Numbered from the stretch's first letter, positions 43,105 through 54,627 are shown. The stretch: 64,000 nucleotides of DNA from Leptospira ainazelensis (GCF_016918785.1 NZ_JAFFPT010000065.1:1-64000), one strand, 5' to 3'. Translations and numbers: made by a program. Notes: generated by a model from the sequence alone, not told the origin.

Positions 43105-43784
43105 CCTATTTTTACCTTGCCTGATAAGATTTGTTCGACCTCCGTTTTCCTTAGATTCAACTGAGAAACAACGGACGGAGCGAGGCCGGCCGGAACTCCC
43201 GGCGCGGTATTCGTTGTAAAGGCGGAAGAATTATTGATAAAAACGTCAATAAACGATTTGATAAAATCAACCAAGGACTCGCCTAACACTGCATATTCGG
43301 AAAGATCAATCAGACCTCCTTGAATTTTAATCGTATCTCCATCGAGTTGAATCAGAGATTTTCCCTCCTTGTGTCCGATAAGAAGACCGGATAGATTTGC
43401 GGTCGTTGCCGGCGTTTCTTGATCTCCTTTGAATCCGCTCACTACACAGGCGCTCTGAAGATCAAAAAGTGAATCGGATACAAGCGACTCGACGCCTCGA
43501 ATCGCGTCGGAAACATCGTGTGTGGAGAAAGAAACCCAAACCTTATCTCCGCGTTTGTATTCGGGTTTAATAAAAAAATCTCCGGCCCAAAGCGTTCCTA
43601 CACGAATTCCGGACAATACCGGAAACGCTCGTTCTTCGCCCGAACCGTCTTTCTTTTTAAAAGGAAGTCTAACGTTAGCCGTCATGTTATTCGGATTAAA
43701 AGATTCGACCACTCCTGGAAGACCTACCTGAACCTTGGATAAGTTATTTTGAATCGCTCCTAAAACCGCTTCATCCAGTTTCAT
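43101..43784 (-). CDS. Baseplate spike (gpV/Gp138-like) protein
   Basis: 227-aa central spike protein. The N-terminal OB-like domain (LPGVVESFNPNNMTANVRLP, VLSGIRVGTLWAGDFF, KRGDKVWVSFSTHD) matches Gp138/gpV proteins; the C-terminal part (IQLDGDTIKIQGGLIDLSE) is the start of a beta-helix needle. The needle is short and has no PAAR-like tip gene beside it, so the spike probably pierces the outer membrane on its own. Confidence 0.85.
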   Translation of the reverse strand: MKLDEAVLGAIQNNLSKVQVGLPGVVESFNPNNMTANVRLPFKKKDGSGEERAFPVLSGIRVGTLWAGDFFIKPEYKRGDKVWVSFSTHDVSDAIRGVESLVSDSLFDLQSACVVSGFKGDQETPATTANLSGLLIGHKEGKSLIQLDGDTIKIQGGLIDLSEYAVLGESLVDFIKSFIDVFINNSSAFTTNTAPGVPAGLAPSVVSQLNLRKTEVEQILSGKVKIG

Positions 43785-44599
43785 ATCGGCTGCACCTCCA
43801 ATTCCGAGTAACAGGAAGAATCACGGGTCGAAAATTTATGTTTGCCTCCAACGATTCTACAATCCGAATCGAGACCTCCTCCCTTTACACTAATGACAAG
43901 ATTCTTTTTAAACTTATGCCGAAAGAGACTCGTAACCTTCCAAGTCTTCTGGCCTTTTTCCGGAACTCCTATCAATCCAGAAGAATAATCCAGAAAAATG
44001 CCGCTCTTCTTTTTCGAAGGATCGAGTTTATCCATATGAAGGAAACCGTCCTGGAACCAATATTGAGATTTTGTTAAATTACAGAATCTTGAAATACAAT
44101 CTCCAAGCGAAGTATTAGCGCTAAAGTTAATCGTCTTATTTTCTCCAAGAGAGATCTTGCCGGGCTTAATATTTCCTTGTTTCAATATATCTAATATTAC
44201 TGTCTGAGCGGGTAGATTGGAATAAGTCTTCATTATATAAAACCCGGACCAGGAACCTACGTTTCCGCTGATCTGAAACTCGAGCTTTTTATCGGTTCCA
44301 TCCTGTTTAAACTTTGGATCTATGACTTCCCCGGAAACGACGAGACCGTTTTCATCCTTGTAGCCGGCGCTTAACAACGCAGTAGGATATTGAAATCCTT
44401 TCCCTTTAGATCTTGCCCCGATCAGTTGCATGCTGTCTTCATTCACGTTGTATAACGTAACCTGAGTAAGATTTAATTTATCCAATTCGGTTTCAAACTC
44501 GATGTGAAAAGGCGGATATTTGAATTCTTTCGCCAAACCGACTTTTGGAAGAATTTCCAAGGAAGCGACTCGTCCGAATAGTTTAGAGTTACCGATCAC
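43781..44599 (-). CDS. Baseplate hub protein (gpD-like)
   Basis: 272-aa protein in the place of the hub. Sequence shows IEFETELDKLNLTQVTLYNV, ALLSAGYKDENGLVVSGEVI (both in part) and ILDILKQGNIKPGKIS, the last being the LysM-like/alpha segment found in gpD- or gp27-type hubs. It would sit between tube and spike. Assignment rests on pattern and position; similarity is moderate. Confidence 0.75.
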   Translation of the reverse strand: MIGNSKLFGRVASLEILPKVGLAKEFKYPPFHIEFETELDKLNLTQVTLYNVNEDSMQLIGARSKGKGFQYPTALLSAGYKDENGLVVSGEVIDPKFKQDGTDKKLEFQISGNVGSWSGFYIMKTYSNLPAQTVILDILKQGNIKPGKISLGENKTINFSANTSLGDCISRFCNLTKSQYWFQDGFLHMDKLDPSKKKSGIFLDYSSGLIGVPEKGQKTWKVTSLFRHKFKKNLVISVKGGGLDSDCRIVGGKHKFSTRDSSCYSELEVQPI

Positions 44600-44934
44600 G
44601 CTACTCCTCCAATATAAAGTTTTACACCGTTACCGAAAGTCCGGACGTTAACCGGAACATCGGTAAATTCGTCCCTATAGTAGTCGTCCAAATCGAACGG
44701 TGTGATTCGAATGGTGACCGGAAAACCGTCCACGACGACGTGATTTAAGGGAACCCCGTAAACCAAACGAGAGGAAAAAAGATTTCGATCCTCTTGATCT
44801 CGGACGACGACGGTGATAAAACCTTCGAGTTCGTTCCTATCGAACTCAAACTCGTATTCGTTGTCTCCGATCGGATACGTATAACGGATCGGGAATGTAT
44901 TCGGATCTACCGGTAAGAAATTATACTCATTCAT
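44596..44934 (-). CDS. Baseplate plug-like protein
   Basis: 112-aa beta-rich protein (MNEYNFLPVDPNTFP, YEFEFDRNELEGFITVVVRD, VVDGFPVTIRITPFDLDDYY in part) of the kind annotated as phage baseplate plug. Start set to the ATG at 44934, which overlaps the previous stop as ATGA; the frame is open seven codons further. It is likely a ring component near the hub. Confidence 0.7.
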   Translation of the reverse strand: MNEYNFLPVDPNTFPIRYTYPIGDNEYEFEFDRNELEGFITVVVRDQEDRNLFSSRLVYGVPLNHVVVDGFPVTIRITPFDLDDYYRDEFTDVPVNVRTFGNGVKLYIGGVA

Positions 44935-45569
44935 TGAAACATGGACCCCAACCAACTCGTTGATTTTGCGGGAGGTGGACTCCCGGCTTTTGTTTGTTTT
45001 TGCGGATTTTTTTTACCGGCGGACTTTGCACTTTTCAGCTCTCTGGTTTTCGCCTCGGCTATCATCACAGGAAATAGGGAAACGTTCGCTAAAACGTCGT
45101 CTCCGTTCTCTTTTGTCTCTTGAATCGACACATCTCCGAGAAGAAGATTCGGAATTTCGTCCGTAGACTTCCCAAGATATCGGTTATCAGGGTCGCTGGG
45201 TTCCACAAATCGAAAAAAAGAAGGAAGCATCGAAAGAATGCGGCCTATGATCCCGCCGGTCCCGTAACCCAAAAGAGTGACTAACGTTCCATCGGATTGC
45301 CAACGAATGAGAGTTTCCAATTTTTTATCCACCGTCGTATTCGTTAGAGAGAGCGTCGAAACCGAAGAGGATAAAAGAGCGCTCAATTCGATCCCCCTTT
45401 GTCCCGGAATTACGTGATCCGTTATCGAGGTCATTCCGACTTTTTTTTCAACCGTATGCTGGGTCACTTCGGCGGGATATTTGTATTGAACGTCGAGTGA
45501 AACGTTCAACTCGACTTCGTCGTCCCCGTCGGTAAGCGCTATCCTATCCCTTCCCGTTAAAATTCCCAT
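44931..45569 (-). CDS. Dit-like distal tail protein
   Basis: 212-aa protein following the tape measure, where Dit/gp53-like proteins lie. The N-terminal ~150 residues (MGILTGRDRIALTDGDDEVE, SITDHVIPGQRGIELSALLS in part, LLGDVSIQETKENGDDV) fit the Dit-like N-terminal domain that crowns the tail tube. The last 40 residues are Lys/Pro/Ser-rich and probably flexible. Its start coincides with the tape-measure stop (1-nt overlap). Confidence 0.75.
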   Translation of the reverse strand: MGILTGRDRIALTDGDDEVELNVSLDVQYKYPAEVTQHTVEKKVGMTSITDHVIPGQRGIELSALLSSSVSTLSLTNTTVDKKLETLIRWQSDGTLVTLLGYGTGGIIGRILSMLPSFFRFVEPSDPDNRYLGKSTDEIPNLLLGDVSIQETKENGDDVLANVSLFPVMIAEAKTRELKSAKSAGKKNPQKQTKAGSPPPAKSTSWLGSMFQ

Positions 45570-47326
45570 TAGATTGCCTCCGGAGACATACCGGATCCGA
45601 GTCCGATTTTTATAGCGACCTTATCCAATTCCTTTTCCAAATATTTTGCAAAGGATCGAGCTTCTTCTTTGGAAGAGCCGGAACCTAAAATTACTTCCGC
45701 GATATTCACAACGATACTTCCGTTTCGAGAACTTGATCCGGATTGATTCGGGAACGATGCGGAACCGGACAAAGGATTAGGAGATATATTAGAATTTTTT
45801 AAACTCCCAACGTCAAAAGAGGAACCGGGAGACATCGCCGTAAGAAAGGATTTTTGATCCCCTTTTAGATTCGCAAGCGTGTCCGCTCCGGTTTTTCCTC
45901 CGACCGCCGCGGCGTTCCCGACCTTGGCTTGTTTGACATCCGCTCCCGCCGAGGCTGCTTCTTTGGATTCACCCAAGAATTTTCCGATAATCGAACTCCC
46001 TCCTTCCATCCAAGTAAGAAGATCTTGAACCAGAAGAATGATGCCGGCGATGACCGCTGCAACTGCGATTCCGATCGCGATAAACGGAAGCCAGGGTGAA
46101 ATCGCCGCCCAACCGGCCGCCGCCATGGAAAACAAGGCGGGAATCGCGGAGACCGCCATAGAAAGAAGAGATGAAAGAGTAACACCGGAAGCCAATGCGA
46201 TAGCGACTAACGCTCCCACCATAACGCTTCCGAGAACGACCATCGCAACTTTTACCCGATCCATTGCGTTTTCACCTACGGTAAAATAATCGAATATACT
46301 AATGAATATGTTTAAAAACGGCTCCAAAGCGCTTAAGATAAGTTTTCCGAAACTTTCCTTTAGGATCGTTACGAGTTTATTTACTCGATCCAGAGTCGCC
46401 GAAAAAGTATGTAGATGCGAATCGTATGCGCCTTGTAAGGCGGTGTTGTTTTGAAGAGCTTCCCCGATGAGTTTTTCCCGCTCAATCCGTTTGGAGGCTT
46501 CGGACATTCCGGATTGATTGATCTTTTCGAAATCCTTTGCATAGGCTTCGAATAACTTCCCGTTATGGGTAAAAAAATCCGATGAACCGTCTTTAATGGC
46601 CGACATCGCCTGGTTCATCGTAGTGGACATGTCGTTTGAAGTAACGGCCGCAACCTGTTGAAGTCCCGCCATATTCTCGGAAATAAAACCGATGGATTCC
46701 CCCGATTTGACCGCGTCGTTTGCGAACTTCAAAAGATCGCCCTCGCTCACAAGTCCCTTCGAACTTTTCAGAGTTGCGTCGATGGCGGATTTGAGTTTTG
46801 GATATTCGGAACCGGAAATATTTTTCAGCGTCGTATCCTGTTTTTCCAGTTCGACGCCTGCCTCGAATGCCGGAACGATAATCGCGTTGAACGCAGCCAC
46901 CCCGATCGAGGCTAAATTTTTTAAGGCGCCGGAAAGAAAGTTAGAGACTCGATTTGAAACTCCGAGTTGAAAATTTAATTTAGAGACTTCCTTTTCGGAT
47001 AGTCCCGAAGTTTTTGCAAGGTTGGAAAAACCTTTTTCCAGTTCGGCATTCCCTCTTGTTTTAGAATACAAACTCCGGATGGCGCCTTCGGTTAAACCGA
47101 TTTTACTTGAGAATCGAGTCAAAGCAGGCGCATCCTTAAACGTTTCTTGAAACGCGCCTCCGAAATTCTGAAACGCCTTCATCCCGGATTTGGAGAAAAT
47201 GAAAGTAAAGTCCGAAAAGTTTTCGAGCTGAAACTGAAGTTCCTCCAACTCTTTTCGAACTTCCGAAAAAGGATCGGCAGGATTTAGATCCAATTTGATC
47301 GTTGTGTTCAATTCTTTTGATGCCAT
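45569..47326 (-). CDS. Tail tape measure protein
   Basis: 585-aa tape measure protein: long helical N-terminal half, several hydrophobic helices in the middle (about residues 340-450, VAMVVLGSVMVGALVAIAL and AIGIAVAAVIAGIILLVQDLL in part), and a Ser/Gly-rich tail. By the usual rule of about 0.15 nm per residue it specifies a tube of roughly 85-90 nm, short for a phage and near R-type tailocin size. Position after the tail chaperones is standard. Confidence 0.9.
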   Translation of the reverse strand: MASKELNTTIKLDLNPADPFSEVRKELEELQFQLENFSDFTFIFSKSGMKAFQNFGGAFQETFKDAPALTRFSSKIGLTEGAIRSLYSKTRGNAELEKGFSNLAKTSGLSEKEVSKLNFQLGVSNRVSNFLSGALKNLASIGVAAFNAIIVPAFEAGVELEKQDTTLKNISGSEYPKLKSAIDATLKSSKGLVSEGDLLKFANDAVKSGESIGFISENMAGLQQVAAVTSNDMSTTMNQAMSAIKDGSSDFFTHNGKLFEAYAKDFEKINQSGMSEASKRIEREKLIGEALQNNTALQGAYDSHLHTFSATLDRVNKLVTILKESFGKLILSALEPFLNIFISIFDYFTVGENAMDRVKVAMVVLGSVMVGALVAIALASGVTLSSLLSMAVSAIPALFSMAAAGWAAISPWLPFIAIGIAVAAVIAGIILLVQDLLTWMEGGSSIIGKFLGESKEAASAGADVKQAKVGNAAAVGGKTGADTLANLKGDQKSFLTAMSPGSSFDVGSLKNSNISPNPLSGSASFPNQSGSSSRNGSIVVNIAEVILGSGSSKEEARSFAKYLEKELDKVAIKIGLGSGMSPEAI

Positions 47327-47368
47327 AGTCTCTCTATTTCCAAACCTTACCTTATTCTAATTAAACTT

Positions 47369-47587
47369 TCAAAACCCCGAACTCCGAATCAGTTTCGCTA
47401 AAAACTTCAGTTCTTCCGCCCTTTCCTCGGCTTCCCTTTTTTTTCTTCGATCGACAACTTCCATCATCTTCATGTAGAGAACGGTGGACGCATTTTCGAG
47501 TTCTCTCTGAGAAAAATGCGCCGCACCGAGGATGAAGGGTTTCCAAAGAAAAAGTTCCTTTTCAACTTCTTCATCGATCCACTTCAT
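47369..47587 (-). CDS. Tail chaperone C-terminal extension (frameshifted)
   Basis: 72 codons from the first ATG, but the frame is open upstream to 47662, overlapping the end of the previous chaperone gene in the +1 frame. Product is helical and Lys/Glu-rich (VVDRRKKREAEERAEELKFLAK). In contractile and lambda-like phages the second chaperone is made as a frameshift fusion (G-GT) that binds the tape measure. Here a shift in the 47631-47662 window would give such a fusion; a candidate slip is CTT-AAG at 47646-47651. Separate initiation at 47587 is the alternative. Confidence 0.7.
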   Translation of the reverse strand: MKWIDEEVEKELFLWKPFILGAAHFSQRELENASTVLYMKMMEVVDRRKKREAEERAEELKFLAKLIRSSGF

Positions 47588-47630
47588 CCATTCCTCTTCG
47601 GAAGGTATTTCGCCGAAATCGGGGAATCGG

Positions 47631-48020
47631 TTATTCCAACTCCCACTTAAGAAATCGATTCGCTATCTGAAGCCACACCTCCACGTGATTCGGCTCAATT
47701 GCGTCTAACGTTGGTTCAAAACTATGGCCGACTCCTTTCACACAAAACTTAAAGAACTTATCCAGAAGTTTGTCTTGGTTGAGTCCTTCCGTCAGTGAAA
47801 TCGACTCCTGTCTCCAACGAAGGGCCTTACGATTGCCCGGATGTTGGAGTTTGTATCTTCTTCCGTCCACGAAATGAATCTGTGCAACCTTCGCATCGTC
47901 GTCTATGGTTTCCAAGATCGGCTCGCTCGGAGACGAAAAGGGATCAGATTCTACCGTTAAATGTTTAATCGATTCACGCTCTTTATTGGAGAATTCGATT
48001 GTTGTGTTTTCGTTTGTCAT
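47631..48020 (-). CDS. Tail assembly chaperone
   Basis: 129-aa chaperone preceding the tape measure, starting at the ATG of an ATGA overlap with the tube gene (the frame is open 30 codons further). Sequence MTNENTTIEFSNKER, VHFVDGRRYKLQHPGNRKAL-like segment (IHFVDGRRYKLQHPGNRKAL in part) and a C-terminal helix WLQIANRFLKWELE. Size and position fit the G chaperone. Its last 30 nt overlap an open frame for the extension gene. Confidence 0.8.
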   Translation of the reverse strand: MTNENTTIEFSNKERESIKHLTVESDPFSSPSEPILETIDDDAKVAQIHFVDGRRYKLQHPGNRKALRWRQESISLTEGLNQDKLLDKFFKFCVKGVGHSFEPTLDAIEPNHVEVWLQIANRFLKWELE

Positions 48021-48427
48021 GCCGTAAGAACTCCTTTGTAATCGGGAAGAAGAAAGACCCAAGCGCGGTCCTTGTATTCTTTCCCTTTTTCGATGTTCGG
48101 TCTTTCCCAAATTCTACCCTGAGCGGAGAAACCGAGCATTCCACCGTCGCTCTTATCCTTTACGGTGAACACACAAGGAAGTCTTCCCTCTCCCATTGCG
48201 TAAAAGAATTCATTCTCCGGAGAATCTCCCAAAAGTGTGATCGTAAGTTTTACTCTTCCGTCATATACTTCGGAGATATTCCATTCTCCTTTGATGCCAA
48301 CTTGAGACAGGATGTATTCCTTCGTTACGGGTTCGATTTTAAAGAACCCGTCCGCCTGACTCATCCCGGACACGTCGCGCCCGTTGCAGTTAACGTTTAA
48401 TTTTTTTGGATCCCAAATGCCGTTCAT
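48017..48427 (-). CDS. Tail tube protein
   Basis: 136-aa tail tube protein of the DUF3277-like type. It starts at the ATG 48427 with AAGGAG 7 nt upstream, right after the sheath stop; the frame is open further upstream. Features: MNGIWDPKKLNVNCNGRDVSG (in part), KLTITLLGDSPENEFFYAM, LPCVFTVKDKSDGGML and a final WVFLLPDYKGVL. The sheath-then-tube order is universal in contractile tails. Confidence 0.85.
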   Translation of the reverse strand: MNGIWDPKKLNVNCNGRDVSGMSQADGFFKIEPVTKEYILSQVGIKGEWNISEVYDGRVKLTITLLGDSPENEFFYAMGEGRLPCVFTVKDKSDGGMLGFSAQGRIWERPNIEKGKEYKDRAWVFLLPDYKGVLTA

Positions 48428-48438
48428 TCCATTGCTCC

Positions 48439-49818
48439 TTAGGTTAGTTCGCCGTCGATATCCACTTCGTTGATCGCCCCTCTCAAACGACACGAGAAGG
48501 TGATGTTGGGAAGGATCCGATTGTTTCGATCGTTTGTCGGGATCTCGTCGATCGTTTCAGGCAAGTTGATTTTGTATTGATAGTCGCCAAGATCGGATCT
48601 GCTCTTATCCGTTTCGGTTTCAACCGGAGCGATGATACCCTGAACTCCCGCTTGAACGAAAACTTCGCGCATCCTGGACTCGATCATCTGAATTCCTTGG
48701 ATCGTATAAGGCACGACGTCGGAATTCAGAAAAAGACCGGTGATATTCTCCCTCAGACGGGCTTTTAACCAGGCACGATTTTCTACGACGTCCGCATAAA
48801 CTTGTCCGGTGGAAATTCCCGGATAAGGAACCTGTTTACCGCCAAAGTCCACGATCAAGTTGCCGTTATCCGAAAAGATGGAATTGACTTGTGAGTTGTT
48901 ATAACCTGAGTTAGAAACTCCGTCTAACGGAAGATAGGCGTAGTTGTAAGAACCGACTCTGCGGGGCGCCGAGTTCCCGACCCAAGCGGCTTCGGGAAAA
49001 GAATCGGGATTCTTATGAAGCATATAGTATTCCCAGATCGAATTCCTTCCGGTTAGAACGGTCGTGTCGTCCGTGCAAGCAAAGAACATTTTTTCAGCGG
49101 ATGCGAGATAATCGCCTAACGCGTGCAATTCGGATTTGTCGTGGGTGGTCGCCGTGGTTTTAAACCAAGCGTCCTTTCCTCCGTTTCTGAGTTCCGAAAT
49201 TTCGACGGGGGCGTTTGACCAAGAAGTTAACAGGAAAACTGCGATGGTCTTTGGTCTAGGCGTTTGTCTAAAAGCGTTGGCGGCTTGAAGATATTCCTTG
49301 TCCGAAGAATTAAAACCGAGCTCCAAAAGATCGTCCGCCGAAGTGATCTCCATATAACGTTCATAAACCAAAGGTGATTGAACGAATGAAGAAACAATTC
49401 CCGAACCCGAATCTAAAACTTCGGAAATATCCACGATCTTACTCGCTCCGGCAACGTTAGCGACCGCTTCCGCGGCAAGTTTGATCTGATGCGCCGTAGA
49501 AGTCGCAAGACCCGAGGCATCGGTGGCCACGTTAACCGTAATCACGTAAGGATCGATTTCAGTGCCGGTACCACTGCGAACGACGCTGAGGGCGGTACTG
49601 TTTCCCGAAACTACGTATTTCACTTGAATAAAAACAACCCCAGGAGTTGCCGATTTCCAAATGAGCCCCGCAGAATTGTTCGAAACTTGTAGAAAATAGG
49701 TCGGAGCTTTGATTCCGAGAATCAAAGGTAATCCAAAACCCATTTGAGAGACCGGTGTATTTCTAAGAAATAGATTGATACTGATCGGTTCTATTTTTGA
49801 GATTGTTTGTGCGCTCAT
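48439..49818 (-). CDS. Contractile tail sheath protein (DUF3383-like)
   Basis: 459-aa sheath protein. The central and C-terminal regions contain TPRPKTIAVFLLTSW, FFACTDDTTVL, EAAWVGNSAPRRVGSYNYAY in part, ENRAWLKARLRENITGLFLN in part, and PYTIQGIQMIESRMREVFVQAG, which match the DUF3383 sheath-like group. The N-terminal insert (residues 50-130, Gly/Thr/Ser-rich) is probably the surface-exposed domain. It contracts to drive the tube. Its start overlaps the terminator stop by 4 nt. Confidence 0.9.
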   Translation of the reverse strand: MSAQTISKIEPISINLFLRNTPVSQMGFGLPLILGIKAPTYFLQVSNNSAGLIWKSATPGVVFIQVKYVVSGNSTALSVVRSGTGTEIDPYVITVNVATDASGLATSTAHQIKLAAEAVANVAGASKIVDISEVLDSGSGIVSSFVQSPLVYERYMEITSADDLLELGFNSSDKEYLQAANAFRQTPRPKTIAVFLLTSWSNAPVEISELRNGGKDAWFKTTATTHDKSELHALGDYLASAEKMFFACTDDTTVLTGRNSIWEYYMLHKNPDSFPEAAWVGNSAPRRVGSYNYAYLPLDGVSNSGYNNSQVNSIFSDNGNLIVDFGGKQVPYPGISTGQVYADVVENRAWLKARLRENITGLFLNSDVVPYTIQGIQMIESRMREVFVQAGVQGIIAPVETETDKSRSDLGDYQYKINLPETIDEIPTNDRNNRILPNITFSCRLRGAINEVDIDGELT

Positions 49819-50339
49819 GCTTCCTCCTGAAATTCAACCGTTGGTGCGCTCGCGGTCGATTCGCCTTGTTTTTCACCGTATTTCCTCGATTTGAAAAGGA
49901 TCTCGAACCCGGCTTTGTATTCGTAAACGCCCGCATCCGTCAAAACGGTTTTATCAAGAACGTTAACCGAAATCACGTCCGGTGTTACTCCGAAATTTTC
50001 GCATTCGATCAATCCTTCCAAAGAATCAAACCAATCCATCGCCTTTTCGCAAAAATCCCAGCAAGTAGAGATGGAACTGTCGTGTAGAAAGGAAACGTCG
50101 ATTCGGGTTCTCTGATTTTTACGGCTGATCTCTTTAAAACTCTCCGAATCGATTTTTTGGATCCATTTGGATGCGTTCTTAGAAGAATCCTGAGTCATTT
50201 CGAGGACTTTATAGGTGCCATACGGGTAAACGGGAGAAGTCACGATCTGGTCCGCCAAAATCATAGGAATCGGAGGATCAGGTTTTAAAATTTCCAAGAT
50301 CATCTTGTTTATTACGGATTCTATATCTTCAAATTTCAT
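49815..50339 (-). CDS. Tail terminator / neck protein (LIC_12616-like)
   Basis: 174-aa protein at the head of the tail operon, of the neck/tail-terminator type first annotated in Leptospira interrogans as LIC_12616. Start set to ATG 50339 (MKFEDIESVINKMI); GGGAG lies about 11 nt upstream. The body has PYGTYKVLEM, RIDVSFLHDSSISTCWDFCEKAMDWF in part, and GFEILFKSRKYGEKQGE. It would cap the sheath-tube stack, which fits a particle with no head. Confidence 0.8.
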   Translation of the reverse strand: MKFEDIESVINKMILEILKPDPPIPMILADQIVTSPVYPYGTYKVLEMTQDSSKNASKWIQKIDSESFKEISRKNQRTRIDVSFLHDSSISTCWDFCEKAMDWFDSLEGLIECENFGVTPDVISVNVLDKTVLTDAGVYEYKAGFEILFKSRKYGEKQGESTASAPTVEFQEEA

Positions 50340-50776
50340 AAAATACGAATACTCCCTTACAAAGGCGGAAGAACCAAACCGGTTCCATCCCATTCACTGC
50401 GGTGAGTTTACAACGGATGCGGAAGGATATCTACGTCGGGAACGAACACAAAAGGACTGAATTTCCTATCGGTCCCAAATGAGATCGGCGAAAAAGAATC
50501 GGAGGCGTGTTTATAAAAATTGAAGAGGATCCGAGAAGTAAGAACGGGAATGGGACCAAAAAGAAGAAACGTTTCGAGTGTGTGAGATTTTTATCCGAAA
50601 ATTTATGGCATACGAATTATAGAATATAAAAACTTTAGAATATTCTTCAGAATGAATTTTAGATTTCATTCTTCGATCAAAAACTTTTCTCCTTTTTAGA
50701 AAAAGATAAAAAGCATACAAAACAGGCGTCAAAACCTAAATCCGCAGTTCATAGAAAGAACACAAAAAGAGCTCTT
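50340..50776. other. Promoter region of the tail operon
   Basis: About 435 bp between the HTH gene and the tail operon, AT-rich in the middle, with no convincing gene. It holds a TTAGAATATTCTTC element at 50635-50648, an imperfect copy of the palindrome at 8904 and 60628, which is a candidate operator for the tail genes. Confidence 0.5.
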
Positions 50777-51133
50777 CTACATATCCTCCTCGAGTTCCAC
50801 AAAATGATTCCTAAAAAATTCTTCCACACCCGCTCTGGAATACAAAATGCTGCCGTCGCGGAGCCTCCAAAACTTACCGAGTAAACCTTCCCTTCTGTAA
50901 TCTCCGACCCTTCGGATGGTCCTTTTTAAAAGAGCCGCGACTTCCTTAGGAGTCATCGTATCCCTTGGATCCTTAGGAACCGCCGGGTCGGCGGGAAGAC
51001 CTTTGAAAATTCTCGTCGATTGTAAATCTCGGCTCAAGGAAGTTTTGTAAAGGGACCCTTCCTGAGTATATCCGGTAATCGTTTTCGTTTCCGGAAGAAT
51101 GTTTTGATCTTTGTTGTTCCTCTTCTGAAGCAT
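50777..51133 (-). CDS. Excisionase/MerR-type HTH regulator
   Basis: 118-aa DNA-binding protein. After a 60-residue polar leader it has a winged helix-turn-helix of the excisionase (HTH_17) type: MTPKEVAALLKRTIRRVGDY and the wing LRDGSILYSRAGVEEFFRNH (both in part). Position directly upstream of the silent-looking tail operon suggests it controls that operon. There is no integrase beside it, so a role as an excisionase is unlikely. Confidence 0.75.
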   Translation of the reverse strand: MLQKRNNKDQNILPETKTITGYTQEGSLYKTSLSRDLQSTRIFKGLPADPAVPKDPRDTMTPKEVAALLKRTIRRVGDYRREGLLGKFWRLRDGSILYSRAGVEEFFRNHFVELEEDM

Positions 51134-51326
51134 GAGCCTAAGGAAAGAATGAATTCCATTTTGTCAAGAAGGAATGTATATTCAAAGTTTTGAAAGAATT
51201 CTTGCGAAAAATCCAAAACTGCAAAAGGGACCAAGTTTGAAAAAAGTAATCGCCGCTTCCGTTTTTGTCCGAGGTGTCGGATAATATCGAATACGAAAAA
51301 AGAGATCGTATTAGGAGAATCAAACA

Positions 51327-51578
51327 ATGGCCAACACTACAAAACGGAATCGAATCCGAATTCGATTTCTCTGTGATCAAGTGGGAAGTCTCAAAGAAAA
51401 GGGTATAAATCCGATTACGGTTTTTGATCGGTGTTGGGAAAAAATCCCGGAACCGTTGATCCAAAAACTCAATGCCGAAGAATTGTCTCTTTATATTCAG
51501 AGACATCTGCTTCCGAACGAAATTCTGAATTCAAGTCGGGAAAAAGAAAAGAATGAATACGGATCCAAGTCGGCCTAA
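51327..51578 (+). CDS. Small divergent protein, unknown
   Basis: 83-aa soluble protein (MANTTKRNRIRIRFLC to EKEKNEYGSKSA) transcribed away from the HTH gene. TAGGAG lies 9 nt before the ATG, a good ribosome site, so I keep it. It is helical with no known motif. It may belong to the prophage control region. Confidence 0.55.
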   Translation: MANTTKRNRIRIRFLCDQVGSLKEKGINPITVFDRCWEKIPEPLIQKLNAEELSLYIQRHLLPNEILNSSREKEKNEYGSKSA

Positions 51579-51611
51579 AGTCGGGAAACAACATGGAGGA
51601 CAGGACAAAAA

Positions 51612-51646
51612 AAGTCCCGAATTGCAAAAAGCGCAACCCGGGACTT
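51612..51646 (-). terminator. Intrinsic terminator after the greA fusion
   Basis: Stem AAGTCCCG/CGGGACTT plus an inner TTGC/GCAA, and on the minus strand a run of seven T directly after the stem. It ends the TPR-GreA transcript 26 bp past its stop. Confidence 0.85.
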
Positions 51647-51671
51647 ATATTCAAAAATCAGAATATTTCTT

Positions 51672-54493
<2,822 letters not shown>

Positions 54494-54627
54494 GTTTGGG
54501 GTAAAATTCCTCTCTGACAGCCCTGTATTTATCAATTATAGCTGAGTTGGCTTATCCGTAAACCAGAATTTAAAGAGAGGGGGATTTCCCGGTAAAGCCT
54601 TCGTTTTGGCCCTACCGAGAGAGGAAA

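Larger units (their letters stand above)
37711..51133 (-). mobile_element. Prophage-like contractile tail module (no head genes)
   Basis: Seventeen tail genes on one strand, mostly joined by 4-nt ATGA overlaps, plus an upstream HTH gene. Order 5' to 3': HTH regulator, tail terminator, sheath, tube, chaperone, frameshifted chaperone, tape measure, Dit-like, plug-like, hub, spike, gp25 wedge, gpJ, gpI-like, small protein, two collar fibers, fiber-assembly protein. No capsid, portal, terminase, integrase, holin, endolysin, or AAA+ ATPase is present between the flanking housekeeping genes. No attachment-site repeats were found by eye. Confidence 0.8.

Noticed and set aside
50511..50732. 73-codon minus-strand ORF in the tail operon promoter
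   Set aside because: AT-rich, no ribosome site, and occupies the expected promoter region.
37711..51133. Classification as a type VI secretion or extracellular injection (PVC-like) locus
   Set aside because: No TssB/C-type paired sheath, AAA+ ATPase, PAAR tip or toxin genes were seen; genes match ordinary Myoviridae-like tails.
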